The position numbers were made by a program, and so were the translations under genes. Shown in pieces: positions 10,983 to 21,555 of a DNA stretch of 64,000 nucleotides. The notes beneath the pieces are model-generated. The model had not been told where the DNA came from, searched no databases, and was given only the letters and a program-made list of their open reading frames with translations. Source of the DNA: Catonia carolina. Lineage: Eukaryota; Arthropoda; Insecta; Hemiptera; Achilidae. Every line of letters begins with the position of its first letter. The stretch's first letter is position 1. The DNA lies in assembly GCA_035578175.1 (NCBI GenBank), contig JAQMRL010000003.1, forward strand, positions 89,010,469 through 89,074,468, read 5' to 3'.

Positions 10983-11733
10983 TAGCATTAAACATTTCTT
11001 TTGTTTTAGATAGGTACTGTAATCTACGATATTCTCTCCTAAAAAAATGTACCTCCTGGTATCACTCTATAAATTCAAATTTAGTTTTTTTGTTCTAGAA
11101 GTGAATTTTAAAATTATATTTTTAAATATACATAAATTATTTTTTACAGAAAATAATGATTTTTATTCATTTCTTGTAAATGAAATAAAAATAAAAGTGA
11201 AATGGAAATAAAACTTTTATTCAAGGAATCATTTGCTGTAGACAATACTTATTTATTCAGTAAAGTTTATTTCAGTTTGTTTGCATGTTTTCAGGCAGTT
11301 AATTTAAATTCTTTAAGTAGAGGTAAATTTAATTTGACACAACCCGGATTTTTTTTCTCTCTACCTACGTTCTACACTGTACATTATAGTAATGTTGTAT
11401 GTGTGCAACTGACAGTTTTTTTTACATTATTTTTCTTTTCACCTGTTCACGCTTCCTCATGCATTATGATCCCAAATCCTCTTTACACAATACCACAATG
11501 TACATTTTGCTTTAGAAAAATTTATATTCAAGTCGTTGTAAAAATAGTGTTACTGACATGTTTTTAAGATTGAGTTTTTTTCAGTTAGTAGTTGTAGTAT
11601 TATAATCATAAACTATTTTAAGTTATAATAAATGTATCGAGATGCAGTGTGGTATTAAATTTACATTTACAATAAATTAACTCGTTTTCCAAATTATTAA
11701 AGGTACATAAATTTTCTTACGCATGTATGCGAC
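10615..11733. other. AT-rich stretch holding a (GA)n tract; no recognisable gene
   Basis: Besides the GA microsatellite, nothing was recognised. A 121-codon open frame at 11202-11567 has no family signature, a phenylalanine-rich composition and no conservation clue. Confidence 0.45.
10942..10978. repeat. (GA)n microsatellite
   Basis: About 18 GA units with one interruption near the start. Confidence 0.95.
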
Positions 11734-12068
11734 ATTTTTACTTTCTCTTGTCAGTGTTAAATGTAGTCAAGGAAAGTTTTTTTTATGTTGATTTTTAAAG
11801 TTGAGTTTTCACAGGGATATTCGTTTTCAGGTTCCCTGAGTCCCTGAAAATATGCTTTTACAGACTCGTGTATGTGTGTGTGTGCGCGCGCACGCGTGTT
11901 ACCAATTTCTGAAAAATGAAAAATCGTTCCTGGAATTTAAGTTAGATAACAAAAGAACCCGACAGGAATACTTTTATAAAAATTATTCAACCGAAAGTAG
12001 TTGTTTATTCATCCAATTTTTAACTTTTTTGCCATTTTTTTAAAATTGTTCCTACAACGTTTTGAAAG
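11734..12068 (+). repeat. Rpt-1 copy F, outer part
   Basis: Begins TTTTTACTTTCTCTTGTCAG. It continues with GATTTTTAAAGTTGAGTTTT, a TG/CG tract (11872-11898) and CATCCAATTTTTAACTTTTT. A further Rpt-1 block appears at 12.89 kb, so the copy looks interrupted by ~800 bp that include a LINE fragment. Confidence 0.7.
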
Positions 12069-12202
12069 TAAATCCTTACGACTGATTACTAATTGCCCAA
12101 GTTACGTATCCAATAAAACACTACACGATGACTTACGCGTTCCATAGGTCAACGACACACATCTAAAACTGTACTGCAGGTTCAGAGACAAACTTCAAAA
12201 TT

Positions 12203-12512
12203 ATCTTCTTCTTTTAGTGCGCTATCCGTTTCGGATGTTGGCGACCAGCATGGCAATTTTCACTTTGCTGACAGCAATACGGAAAAGTTCAGCAGATGTC
12301 TTTCCGGTCCATTCCCTGAGGTTGTGTAGCCAGGATATTCTTCTTCTTCCTGGTCCTCTCCTTCCATCTATTTTCCCTTGCACAATGAGCTGTATCAAAG
12401 AGTATCTGGACTCATTCCGCATGACGTGTCCCAAATACTGAAGTTTACGGATCTTGATGGTGTTCAATAATTCTCTGGATTTCTTCATCCGTCTCAGAGC
12501 TTCTTCTTTTCT
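12203..12512 (-). mobile_element. non-LTR retrotransposon RT C-terminal fragment
   Basis: On the minus strand an open segment reads EALRRMKKSRELLNTIK, IRKLQYLGHVMRNESR, LIQLIVQGKIDGRRGPGRRR, ISWLHNLREWTG, LFRIAVSKVKIAMLVANIRN. It is clearly the same LINE group as the fragment at 9.2-9.7 kb. A (AAAGAAGAAGA) tail follows in the same direction at 12203-12215. No frameshift was seen within the piece. It is strongly 5'-truncated and sits inside what looks like an interrupted Rpt-1 copy. Confidence 0.85.
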
Positions 12513-12887
12513 TCAAAATTATAACAATCCCTTAATATACCTACAATATGAATTCTGCGGACCTACCAGGAATCGCACAAAGACGATTGAAACGCCGATG
12601 GAGTAGATACATGATACATTAACGCAACTGTAACATTATTACGTACACAAAAATATATAATTTAAACGAACACATTTATCGTTATCTGGAGAGCTATCGC
12701 TGGGTGGTGTCCTCCTCATAGTCATTAACACGATATTCTTTTAGTAATTATTTAGTTGTGAAAGTTTTTGCTAGTTGTTTTTCTTGTTACAGTTGCAAAA
12801 TAAATAAAGTAATAAAAACAATGTTCCTACGATTTTGTTAAAATTGCCACATTCAGTATTTTGTGTTTTGCAAAATTTGATGAGTCA

Positions 12888-12976
12888 TATACTGAATTCA
12901 TGCAGGGCTGTGTTCTCGTAATACAAACCGGTTTTTAAGATTGGAATTTAATATGCATTCTATAACAATTGAGATA
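12888..12976 (+). repeat. Rpt-1 block, probable continuation of copy F
   Basis: GGCTGTGTTCTCGTAATAC followed by GGTTTTTAAGATTGGAATTT and TATGCATTCTATAACA matches the mid-repeat block of Rpt-1 (compare 1910-1970 and 62.89-62.96 kb). It lies on the same strand as copy F and in the right order. Confidence 0.5.
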
Positions 12977-13892
12977 AATTAAGTAAATTGGTTAACTTAA
13001 ACTTGGGTTTCTGTACTTCGTGTATTAGGTATATACAGTTACGAAATAAAGATTATACAAAGTGTTGTAATTTTCTTGATTAACAATTTAATCTAATTCT
13101 AAAGACTAATATTTTTACATAATGTTTAGACGTTATCTAGAAAAATGTTATGAAAGTTATTTCCGTTAGGTTAACTAATTTTTATTAAATCAATTTTCAA
13201 AATTTCCGGTTCAAGAAACTTGTAAATCATTAGGTTTTGATGTAAATCACTTCTAAACATGCAATAGGAAAGGCATGTGATGTATTAGAATAGTTTTTAT
13301 CATAATATTCTGTGTTTATTAGATTTTACAAATTGCTAACACACGTTAATTAAATGTAATTTGGTTTTTATTCGTTATCTAATTATACCGGACTGCCCTT
13401 TAATCTAATCGTACGGTTGTTTAACGCAGTTATATATTTTATAAAATACTTACCTTCATAGTGTGATATTTTTTGTAAAAAAGTTTTTAAGCTCTTTAAC
13501 CAAAGCATAATAATAAAGTTTATCGATTGTGGATGATTTTTCGTGTTAAGTATTAAGCTCAACTAAAATTAAGAGATGAATGGGTATAATATTGCGCATA
13601 TTTTAAATATTTCTCATGCCAAATTAATTAACGATTTCCTAAATTTAAATAAAATGTAATCTAATGCAGATTTAATTAGTTTCGTATTTCACGTTTTGCA
13701 TTCTAAAGTAGAAAATTTAGCAATACAAATATTTGACGATATATTCTTTTAAAAACATCTCTGTTACTAACGTACAAAATTTATATTGTTAGGTGTGGAA
13801 CCTGTTAAACACAAAAGAAAATTTTTATGAAAAATATTGAGTAGTTTAGTTTTGTTTTTATTTTCTCTAATAATATCGAATAAATAATGCAT
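12977..13892. other. AT-rich stretch without recognisable gene
   Basis: Nothing recognised. Confidence 0.5.
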
Positions 13893-13894
13893 TA

Positions 13895-14920
13895 CAGTAT
13901 GGTCGCGGTAATCCGAACCCCCGGTACACTGAAACCTCCAATAGTCCAAACAATCACGTATTATAATTAATTTGATTTATTTGATTGAATGCCGGACATT
14001 TTACGTGCCCAATTTTTAAAATTTTGTGATAATTTGCATTCCTTTAAAAAAATCTGAAAAGTTACTTGATCGGTGAAACTTTTTATAGCGTTCAAGAATT
14101 TCTTTCTTGATAGTAAAAATACATTGAGTAATTCTTGTATGTATTTCAGGTGTTATAACTGACATTTCCTATTGCGGATTACCTTGTTTGGATTGTAACA
14201 AAAATTCTTTAAAAATGTTTTATAAATGGAGTGTGGACCAGTGAACATAAAAAGATTGAACGCAGTAGGTAAACCTGAATCAAGGCAATCTATAGCTGTC
14301 AGTGGAGACATTCTCACTCAAAAGCGAAGTTTTTATACAAGGAAATGGCCGGGAAAGACGACTTTCAAACAGTACAGACTGGCTGGACAAATTTAAAAAA
14401 CGGTATACGTTATTAGACTGTGAATTCTTACCGGTGAACAAAATTGTAGTAAGATCGACGATTTAAGGACTTTAAAACAAAATTTTAAGATGAATTAGAA
14501 AAACAGGGTTTAACAGCAGATCAAGTTTACAATAGAGATAAGCTAACATTGTACTGAAAAATTTTGTTAGGAAAAACCTTAGTAAATAAGGGGTAAAGAC
14601 TGCCGCTGGATTCAAAGTTAAAAAAGATCCTATAACATTTTTCCCGTGGAGTAACAGCATGGGCAATCACAAGTTATCATTGTTTGTTTTAAAACAAACA
14701 ATAATTTTGTATGAATTAATTTTATATGAAAATAATACTGTAACACATTTAAGATAAAGGTTTCATTTATTATTTTGTGTTCTCGAATTTTGTTAAATCG
14801 TTATTTTTTATCCTACAGTATATCTTATTTGTAATTTGATTGCCGAAATCTAAGATTGTAGACATCGATAACCCGCAAAGGTCGGACATCTTACGTATTC
14901 GTATTACCTTGACTATACTG
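13895..14920 (+). mobile_element. Tigger/pogo-type DNA transposon, deletion derivative with TIRs and TA duplication
   Basis: The left end CAGTATGGTCGCGGTAATCC and the right end (reverse complement CAGTATAGTCAAGGTAATAC) form imperfect ~23 bp terminal inverted repeats. A TA target duplication flanks them at 13893-13894 and 14921-14922. Inside, plus-strand reading frames show pieces of a jerky/Tigger-like transposase. PESRQSIAVSGDILTQKRSF is CENP-B-type DNA-binding region. TGWTNLKNGIRY follows, then DELEKQGLTADQVYNRDK (the block preceding the first catalytic Asp region) and PWSNSMGNHKLSLFV. Stops and frameshifts interrupt these. At 1,026 bp it is less than half the usual length, so the rest of the transposase is deleted. 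GCCGGACATTTTACGTG (13990) and GTCGGACATCTTACGTA (14881) are subterminal direct repeats. Confidence 0.8.
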
Positions 14921-15044
14921 TATTAATTTCAATGTAACTAAAATATTTTACCCAAAGTTTGTTTAAATTTTAAATCGCATCAATATCTCAGTTATTAGCG
15001 ACTTCTTTTGGGCATGAAATGTTGGGTTTTCACTCGTTGTAATT

Positions 15045-15135
15045 TCCAGACCTTAGTGGGAATAGAATCTGGGATCTTCTGAGTTATACCCTATAATGGT
15101 GTAGTGGTCGGCTTGTACGCTGACCACTACAACAA
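15045..15135 (-). mobile_element. tRNA-derived SINE head
   Basis: On the minus strand, TGTAGTGGTCAGCGTACA forms an A-box region and CAGATTCTATTCCCACT a B-box-like region about 45 bases further on. The same arrangement occurs in the minus-strand SINE at 45.9 kb. The 9-base inverted pair GTAGTGGTC/GACCACTAC (15101-15109, 15122-15130) lies inside. Confidence 0.5.
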
Positions 15136-16464
15136 ATAGGTAGTCATTATACTTTTTATTACTTCTATTTAGGGTAATAATATTAATTCTCCAATTGGTT
15201 TATTATGTAGAAATACTTTTATGTTTGACAAACTAGGAAAAATAAATTTTATCATAATATAATGCAATTTTCCAGAAAAGTACTTACGGTAGTACTTTAT
15301 TATTTTACATTTAATTATAACTTATTGCTTTAAAATAAAGTAACTTAACTTAGTTTAAAATGATTTGTGTTTAGAAAATAAAAAGTATATAAATATATAG
15401 CGTTATAAGTACTTCGTTCCGCACTTTTAAACCCATTTCAACTGCTGTTCTTATCTTTTGTATCTGTAAAATGAACTGCAATATGTAACACTGCGTTACT
15501 TCATTATAGATATATTACAGTACAATATTAAATCATCTAATTGAAGCTTTAATAAACTTTTAATGGAATATTGTCCTAAATGTGTTTTTATTTTTCTAAA
15601 ATATCTATGGGAAATATCATCTGGTATTATATTTGAGTATTAAGAGTGTTTTTACTTTAGAATGAAGACACTTTTAACAGAAGACAAGATATAAGAAATA
15701 AGTTTATCTCCAGTAGAAATCTTAATAGCTCTAAGTAGTAAGTTTAGGATGGGTAAAGTAGCAAAATACCAACTTTATTTTTAGTATCACACACATTCTC
15801 TGTAGTCCCAACCGCGCTTACACACGTACAATCACATTCTTGATTCGTTTCCTAAGAACGTGCTGCTGAGAGATATGTTCCATATCAAGAAAAAATAACA
15901 ATTAATTATTTACATTATTTTGAGAACATTGTAACCCACTGTGAGGAGACTGACTGATTAAAAATAGTGAAAGCAGACCTACTTAACTAAGAAGATTCAT
16001 TTTAAGTGTTATTTAAGTTTATTTATTTAATTTAAAAAAAAACGTTTTAACGTTTAATTTAGTATTAGACGTATAACTAGGTCTTTTCCAATGTTAAAGT
16101 AAAAAGACAACAATCGAAGCGTTATTTTAATCAATAATAATTTTTTTCAATTATAACGATTATTGGTTTTTATAAAATACAGGTTTGAAATTTTAATAAA
16201 ATTGCACAACGACCAAATCGTTGAGCAAAACTAAAATCCGTAGACAAAGTTTTAATATTCACAAAAAACGGAAAAGAAAGTTAATCATATAGAAAAACGT
16301 ATAAACATCCAGAAAATCTTCTCGCAAACATACATTTAATAATACAATTTTTGGGTTTTAATAATACTGTAGGTCTTTCAACAGTTACAGTTTTATGTTG
16401 ATAATTATTTAGAATATGTTCCTAAAATCCAGATGTTTACCTGGATGGTAAAGGTTTGAGAAAT
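15136..16464. other. AT-rich stretch without recognisable gene
   Basis: Nothing recognised on either strand. Confidence 0.5.
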
Positions 16465-16612
16465 TGATGGAGCTATTTGGAACAAATGCGGGAGGACCGT
16501 TTGCCCCGTTTAGTCCAAGAGTAAGAACCCACGGGTAAGAGGACTGTTGGACGTCCGATAAGGAAATGGTTTCCCGAACAGGACGAGCTACCTAATCTAT
16601 GAAGTGAAGAAG
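16465..16612 (+). mobile_element. LINE RT C-terminal relic
   Basis: One frame reads SYLEQMREDRLPRLVQE, stop, EPTGKRTVGRPIRKWFPEQD. It fits the LINE C-terminal pattern (..RM.DDRLPK......P.G.R..GRPR..W). A GAAGAAGAA tail follows (16603). Short, with stops. Confidence 0.65.
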
Positions 16613-16875
16613 AATAAAAAGATGATGTTTATAAAAAAAATGGAATTAAAATGTTTCATTGTGACCGGTACAAATAGCTATAGTCAATTTTTTTATTTGA
16701 AGAAATGAGGAAGCGAGGTATCAGAAACCGTATGAATCAAACTGGTCTTTAAAAATTAATTACTATGCTTTGGTCTCTAGCAAAATGCGGAAAAAGACGA
16801 AGAATTTAAAGGTTCATTTGCACTGGAGTCCATAATTGAACATATTGCTGAGTGCTCTTTTACAAAATGGATTGG
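16613..16875. other. unassigned spacer between LINE relics
   Basis: No independent signature; it may include further decayed LINE sequence. Confidence 0.3.
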
Positions 16876-17168
16876 TTGTGAAGGCCGTGCAGGGTCTCTA
16901 AAGAGAAATATCTGAAGAATGAAGACATTAGGCTACGAACCGGATCTCAGAATGCAATAGTAGACACCATGTCATAGCAGACAAAATAGAAACCAGGTAG
17001 CTTATATGGTATGTGCCTGTTGAAAGAGTGGAAGTAAATAAAGGAGGAGAAGCTCTACAAAAAGATGGTTACAGGGCAACCAAGACGCTACAGCAGCAAG
17101 GTATTTCAAGGATGGAAGGCGGCATTGGGCTTTAGAATGCTGGGGGCGTAGAAATCTGTAGAACCTCG
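16876..17168 (+). mobile_element. LINE RT C-terminal relic, same group as the 3.7 kb copy
   Basis: Degraded frames show CRVSKEKYLKNEDIRLRTGS, NAIVDTMS, ADKIETR, LIWYVPVERVEV and RMEGGIGL. They align in order with CRVSRLDHIRNDDIRKRAHV, TIVDRIERRQLIWYGHVQRM and the following region of the 3724-4391 copy. Several frameshifts and stops show it is older. Confidence 0.65.
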
Positions 17169-18519
17169 TAAAGTAGTAAATGAGCCAAAAAAATAAATAT
17201 GATTTTTCTAAATAGAAGAAGTTAAAATGAGGAAGTTTTTAATAACTGAGAATAGTATCACTACAAAATGGATGCTACTTATGCTTGCAAGACTGAAACA
17301 AAACAAAATATAATTGCTTTGTTAAACATTCAGATCACTTAGTTGGTTTTGGTGTTGTTAAAAATAATGTTCAGTTTGTGTTTTCTTTTCGTTTTAATGT
17401 TATTTTCTTGTAGTTGTTTTTTGTGTGATTTAAATCCAATGTATTATTGAGGTATACTAACGTGTTAATTTTATCCGCTGTGTTTTGTGTTATTGAAACC
17501 AAAAGCAACGCGTTATTTATTCTTGGTTTCTTCACTACTTGTAAAAACATGTCTTGGAAATATCAATGTTGAATAACAGATACAAGAGTAAAAATAAAGA
17601 AAACCGTAAAATAAACGAAGTCCAAAATGTTGTGAAAGTTTTGTCATAAATTATTATTGTTGTTTTCCTCTATAGCATCTGCTTCAATTCTGAAACACGG
17701 ACTTGTCAAGTCAAAAATACCAGATTCTGTTATATTCTATCATCAGTTTTAAATTGGCTTTAATTGTGTTTAAGCACATTTTGTAATGGTATGACTATGC
17801 CTTCCTTTCTTACAATATGCTTTTTGAAATTTAAATTAAGGGGTATATTTGCTTAACTTGAACTTGCTAGCAATTTAGATTAATTTTTTCTCCTAGAAGA
17901 TACCACCTTGATCTTTCTCATTTGTCGAAACTAGGGTTAATATTGTAAATTTTTTTGTGTTCAAAGCAAATCCTATATACATGCTTACTTTTTTGTTGGC
18001 ATTCGGTTTTTAAAATTAATATAAAATGTTGCTCAGTAGTGTTTACCTGTTTTGACAATGTAAGTATTGATTATTTTGATTATTGGTTCTTTTAAATTCC
18101 GAAATAAACAATATTGACTGAACAGGCATATAACTTCATAATTTATTTTACAACTTTAAATTTTTATCTTTTAATTTTATCGGGAACCGTAAGTAATTTA
18201 CAATAACCTAATTTTTGTTCACTATTTTTTGTCGTACAGGGTAATTTTAGAGTACGTATAATGAAGTAACTTTAGATATTTCTCGAAGTTCTTTTTGCAG
18301 TGCACACGCTCAATATTATTTTAATGTAGGCTTTCCTATATTCTTCCATCCATCTCGTGTCTACTTGTTTCTTAGTTGAAGCTCTTGAAGTCAGTATTTA
18401 GTTGTTTGAATTTGGTTTGGTCCATTATGTTTTCTCGTTTATTTCAGTTCTTTCATATGCGTTTCTGAATACTTCAAATTACTTATGTGGCACCTTACGT
18501 CTATAGTTAAGTTTCTAAA
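17169..18519. other. AT-rich stretch without recognisable gene
   Basis: Nothing recognised. Confidence 0.45.
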
Positions 18520-18733
18520 AATTTGTTGACATTTTTGTTCATCTTTTCTGATCGTTTCCGTTAATTGTTTGTTTTTCTTGTAAAGTTTTTCTCTTCCTCG
18601 ATTTCTGTATTATCCGTCTACTATGTTTGAACTTTTATTAACATCTAAAGGGTTTTTATCACTCTCTGCTTTTCTTAGACCTGCGTTCTTGGTCATTCTA
18701 AGGCATTCATTTACGTACAGACACGCAGGTTTT
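18520..18733 (-). mobile_element. LINE RT C-terminal relic
   Basis: On the minus strand: ECLRMTKNAGLRKAESDKNP, then GREKLYKKNKQLTETIRKD. This resembles the LINE block ECL.M.....LEKAERKILR ... R.N.ELY.K...LT.TIRKRRL. The fragment at 49.3-49.4 kb shares ECLRM.(G)KAGL..AE. Confidence 0.6.
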
Positions 18734-19082
18734 AACACTATATATTAATATATAATGTTGGTTTGGATCGAGATTGATTTTTTCTTGTACAGGTTTTTAA
18801 TTCTTCGGAGTGTATGCTCCACATTTCCTCGTCTCCTGTTGTTTGATTCCTTTTTCCTGGTAAAGACCAATATTGTATTACTTGTTTTTAAATAATAAGA
18901 CTAATCTAAGACCAATTGTATTATATTGATTATCACTCCAAGGTACTTGAAGTTATCAACTTTTCCAGTTGTTTCGTTCACTGTTTTGATATGTATAAAT
19001 ATAAAATTAGTAATGGGAAATAACTCAAAATCAATGTTTGGATATAAATAAATAAGATATAAATGAATTTATATCTTTGTAC

Positions 19083-19576
19083 ACAAAGCTCATTGGCTGA
19101 CTGACCAACTCACTTGTAAACACGAACTAATTTTTTAATTTTCCGATCACCAATAAAACTAAATTTTGGCACTTTTTACTCTTTAAGGGTCCAGTAAATT
19201 AAAGAGTTTTAATTTGAACCATTTGCGTCTAAAGATTAAGTAAGTTGACTATCCTAAAGTAATAAATACTAATTATATACCTTCCGAACGCGGTACCATT
19301 CTAAATATTTATAAGCCTACTTATTAAATGATCCTAGAAATTGTAAAACATTTGAAATTTGGACAACTGCTCCTAACAGTTGGGAGAAGACTAATTATAG
19401 TTTAAAATATCAAATTGTATCTCTGTACTTATTCGAAAACTCTAATTGTAAAAATCGGTATAATATTAGTGAAGTATTACTTCATTAAAGTGTGGAGTGA
19501 ACTAGAAGAAAAAATAAACCAGTGGCATCCCTCTAGTTGGCAATAAATCTGCACGCAGCGCGGGCACGATTGCCAG
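19083..19576 (+). mobile_element. Helitron-like non-autonomous segment
   Basis: GCTCATTGGCTGACTGACC at 19090 and AAACTAAATTTTGGCACTTT at 19156 resemble phrases I associate with insect non-autonomous Helitrons. The right end has a short GC hairpin, GCACGC-AGC-GCGGGC (19551-19565), followed within 8 bases by CCAG and then T. This fits the Helitron 3' terminus (hairpin plus CTRR before a T) except for one base. The family phrases rest on memory, not comparison. Confidence 0.5.
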
Positions 19577-20104
19577 TATAAAATACACTACTAAATAATT
19601 ACATAATTAATTTAATTGCATTTGGACTTGAGTTAAATTACTCAGTGTTACCCGTGTTTTCGAGAAGTAAAACAATCTTCATTTTAATTTTTTCATGCTG
19701 AAAAACCGATTTTTTTAATAACTATGAAATTTTGTTACTCAGTTTGTGCTTCGTTCTTTTTACAGTGCGTGTTATTAATTTTTTATACCTTCATTCTTTT
19801 TACTTTCTCTTGTGCATTCTGGTGATTAGCCTCATACCACTGAGTCCCTTCTGAAAAAAATTCCCTTTTCTATTATTTTAATTAGTATATTTTTTACTCA
19901 AAATATATTTTTTATTTACATAAAAGTGTATCAGATTTTAGTTTTATTTTGTAATAATAATTTAAATAAGAAATGTTATGATTAACGTTATTTAAACCGT
20001 AATTATTATTAATGTCTTGTATAACTTACTAGAATTTAAAAAAATATTTTATTATTTACATAAATCATTATTTAATAGGGACTAAACCATAGACCTAAGG
20101 TGTC
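19577..20104. other. AT-rich stretch; possible Rpt-1 end fragment
   Basis: TTTTTACTTTCTCTTGTGCA at 19797 equals the outer start of Rpt-1 but the match does not continue. Otherwise nothing recognised. Confidence 0.35.
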
Positions 20105-20262
20105 GTATAAAAATAGTTTAAAGAAATCAGAAAGGATGTTGAGAAAACCGGAATAAACCGAGAAAACTTGATGAACCGAACCAAATTCAGACTACTAACT
20201 ATGGATTTAAAGGGCTTCCAAAGAGAAAAAATAGTACACGGGGTACCCCTACAGTGAGTGAA
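20105..20262 (+). mobile_element. LINE extreme C-terminal relic
   Basis: Open segment FKEIRKDVEKTGINREN, LMNRTKFRLLTMDLKGFQR, EKIVHGVPL. It corresponds to the LINE tail W..E..KDL...GI...D..DR..FR......GFQ. A decayed relative occurs at 46.75-46.86 kb with the same order of blocks. Confidence 0.6.
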
Positions 20263-20454
20263 AGCTGAGAATTTTGCTATAAAAAGCTTCCAAAACGTCC
20301 AAAATCACCATACGTGATCTGAAATGTGCCTAACGAGGGAAAAAATCATTATCTACTATTAATGTTACTTCAGTAGCTGGGCAAGATATGGCCAATTTTT
20401 AACTACAGTAGATTAAGGAATTGTTTCAGTAGATTTATTATTATTTATTTATTA

Positions 20455-20780
20455 ATAGCGGCTGTTCTACATCATTAACCCATTTAACGCCATCTGGAAT
20501 GTCATTTACTTCTATTGCACACAACTTCATCTCTTAGACCTCTTCTATCCAAAGCTGTCATAACATCATCGATTCTTCGCTGAGTTGTTCTCGTTTCCTT
20601 CGTCAAGAAGGTACTCACAGCGAAATCTGTTCTAACCTATTCTCCTCCATTTTCGCAAATAATCAGATGACTTTCCTATCTTCAATTTTGTCAGTTAATT
20701 TAATTTTTTTTTCAATTTCTTTAAAATAGCACAGTCTATTAAAAACTACTTCTCCAGAAATTTATTTCCGTAGCTGTTAT
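20455..20780 (-). mobile_element. LINE RT C-terminal relic, same group as the 3.7 kb copy
   Basis: Minus-strand frames give TATEINFWRSSFNRL, IEKKIKLTDKIEDRKVI, FAKMEENRLEQISL, then in another frame KRTRTTQRRIDDVMTALDRR and GLRDEVVCNRSK. These fit MDF.RRS..SRL ... I..IE.R.L.W..HVQRM....LP and RR...DV......RGL.....W.RS.W in related LINE proteins. Frameshifted and partly deleted. Confidence 0.6.
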
Positions 20781-20874
20781 TATGCTTAGAGTGATGCTCC
20801 TGAGTTATTATTGAGTCGTAAATCTTGGTTGGTGATTCCAAACATCTGAGTCATAAATAGACTTGTCACACTGC

Positions 20875-21042
20875 ATCAAGATTCTGGAAGCCTACGACAT
20901 CTTCTGCGTCCCGGTGGATCCCAATATATAATGTGTTTGGTCATTTTTCTTTCTCCATCCTTTGCACATGACCCAACCATTTCAGACGGTTTTCCTCAAT
21001 TAACTGCCGAATTTTTCCTGGATATAATTTTGTCTGAAAATC
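20875..21042 (-). mobile_element. LINE RT C-terminal relic
   Basis: On the minus strand, RQLIEENRLKWLGHVQRMEK is an unmistakable LINE RL.W.GHVQRM block. Damaged remnants follow, including PPGRRRCRRLPESWMQCD in a shifted frame. It lies directly upstream, on the same strand, of another relic, so two insertions abut here. Confidence 0.7.
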
Positions 21043-21337
21043 AAATAATCAGTAGGTTTTAATTTGTAAATATTTTCTAGACTTATCACGGTAATAAAAT
21101 CCTAAATTCTTTAGCTTAATTAAGCACCGTTTAATGTTTCATTAAGACTATTTTATTTCATCCTTTAACGTACGAGTAAAGTTCAATACAGATATACTAA
21201 TAATACTAATATTATTTATATATTAAGTAGCTCTATAGTTAACAAATAAATTTTCAACTACATGCCAAATGAACAATTTAGACATATAATAAAAAATAAA
21301 TAATTTTTAGTTTTCCATTATAAATAAAATATTTTTA

Positions 21338-21555
21338 TTAGAATTCAAAATCAAAATTTTCCAAATTTTTGACGTCTTCGCCGTCTATGGTGTAGGGATA
21401 TTCTTTGATAACATTCTGTAACCGTTCTTCCATTATCTTCATTTCATTATCTTCAACATCACATCTTCTTAAGTTCGTCACCGCTGGGTTTTCATTTTCA
21501 TTTCCATGAAGATCATCTCCATCATAGCATGATTACGTTATCCTGGAGGATACAC
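21338..21555 (-). other. acidic protein-like open segment, possible terminal exon or unknown relic
   Basis: Minus-strand reading gives about 65 codons without a stop, from SCYDGDDLHGNENENPAV through TNLRRCDVEDNEMKIMEERL and QNVIKEYPYTIDGEDVKNLE to NFDFEF, stop at 21340-21338. Unlike other open frames nearby it has balanced, acidic composition, few lysine/phenylalanine runs and amphipathic segments. Upstream in the same frame is VTPSSVSSRIT, then a TAA. The stop codon overlaps TAATAAA, a possible poly(A) signal. No splice acceptor joins the frame cleanly: CCTCCAG lies upstream, but an in-frame TAA follows it. It could be a last exon with an unseen acceptor, a processed pseudogene, or the acidic C-terminus of a transposase. 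I do not recognise the family. Confidence 0.35.

Noticed and set aside
11202..11567. 121-codon open frame on the plus strand
   Set aside because: Phenylalanine-rich and leucine-rich composition typical of chance frames in T-rich DNA; no domain, signal or neighbour support.
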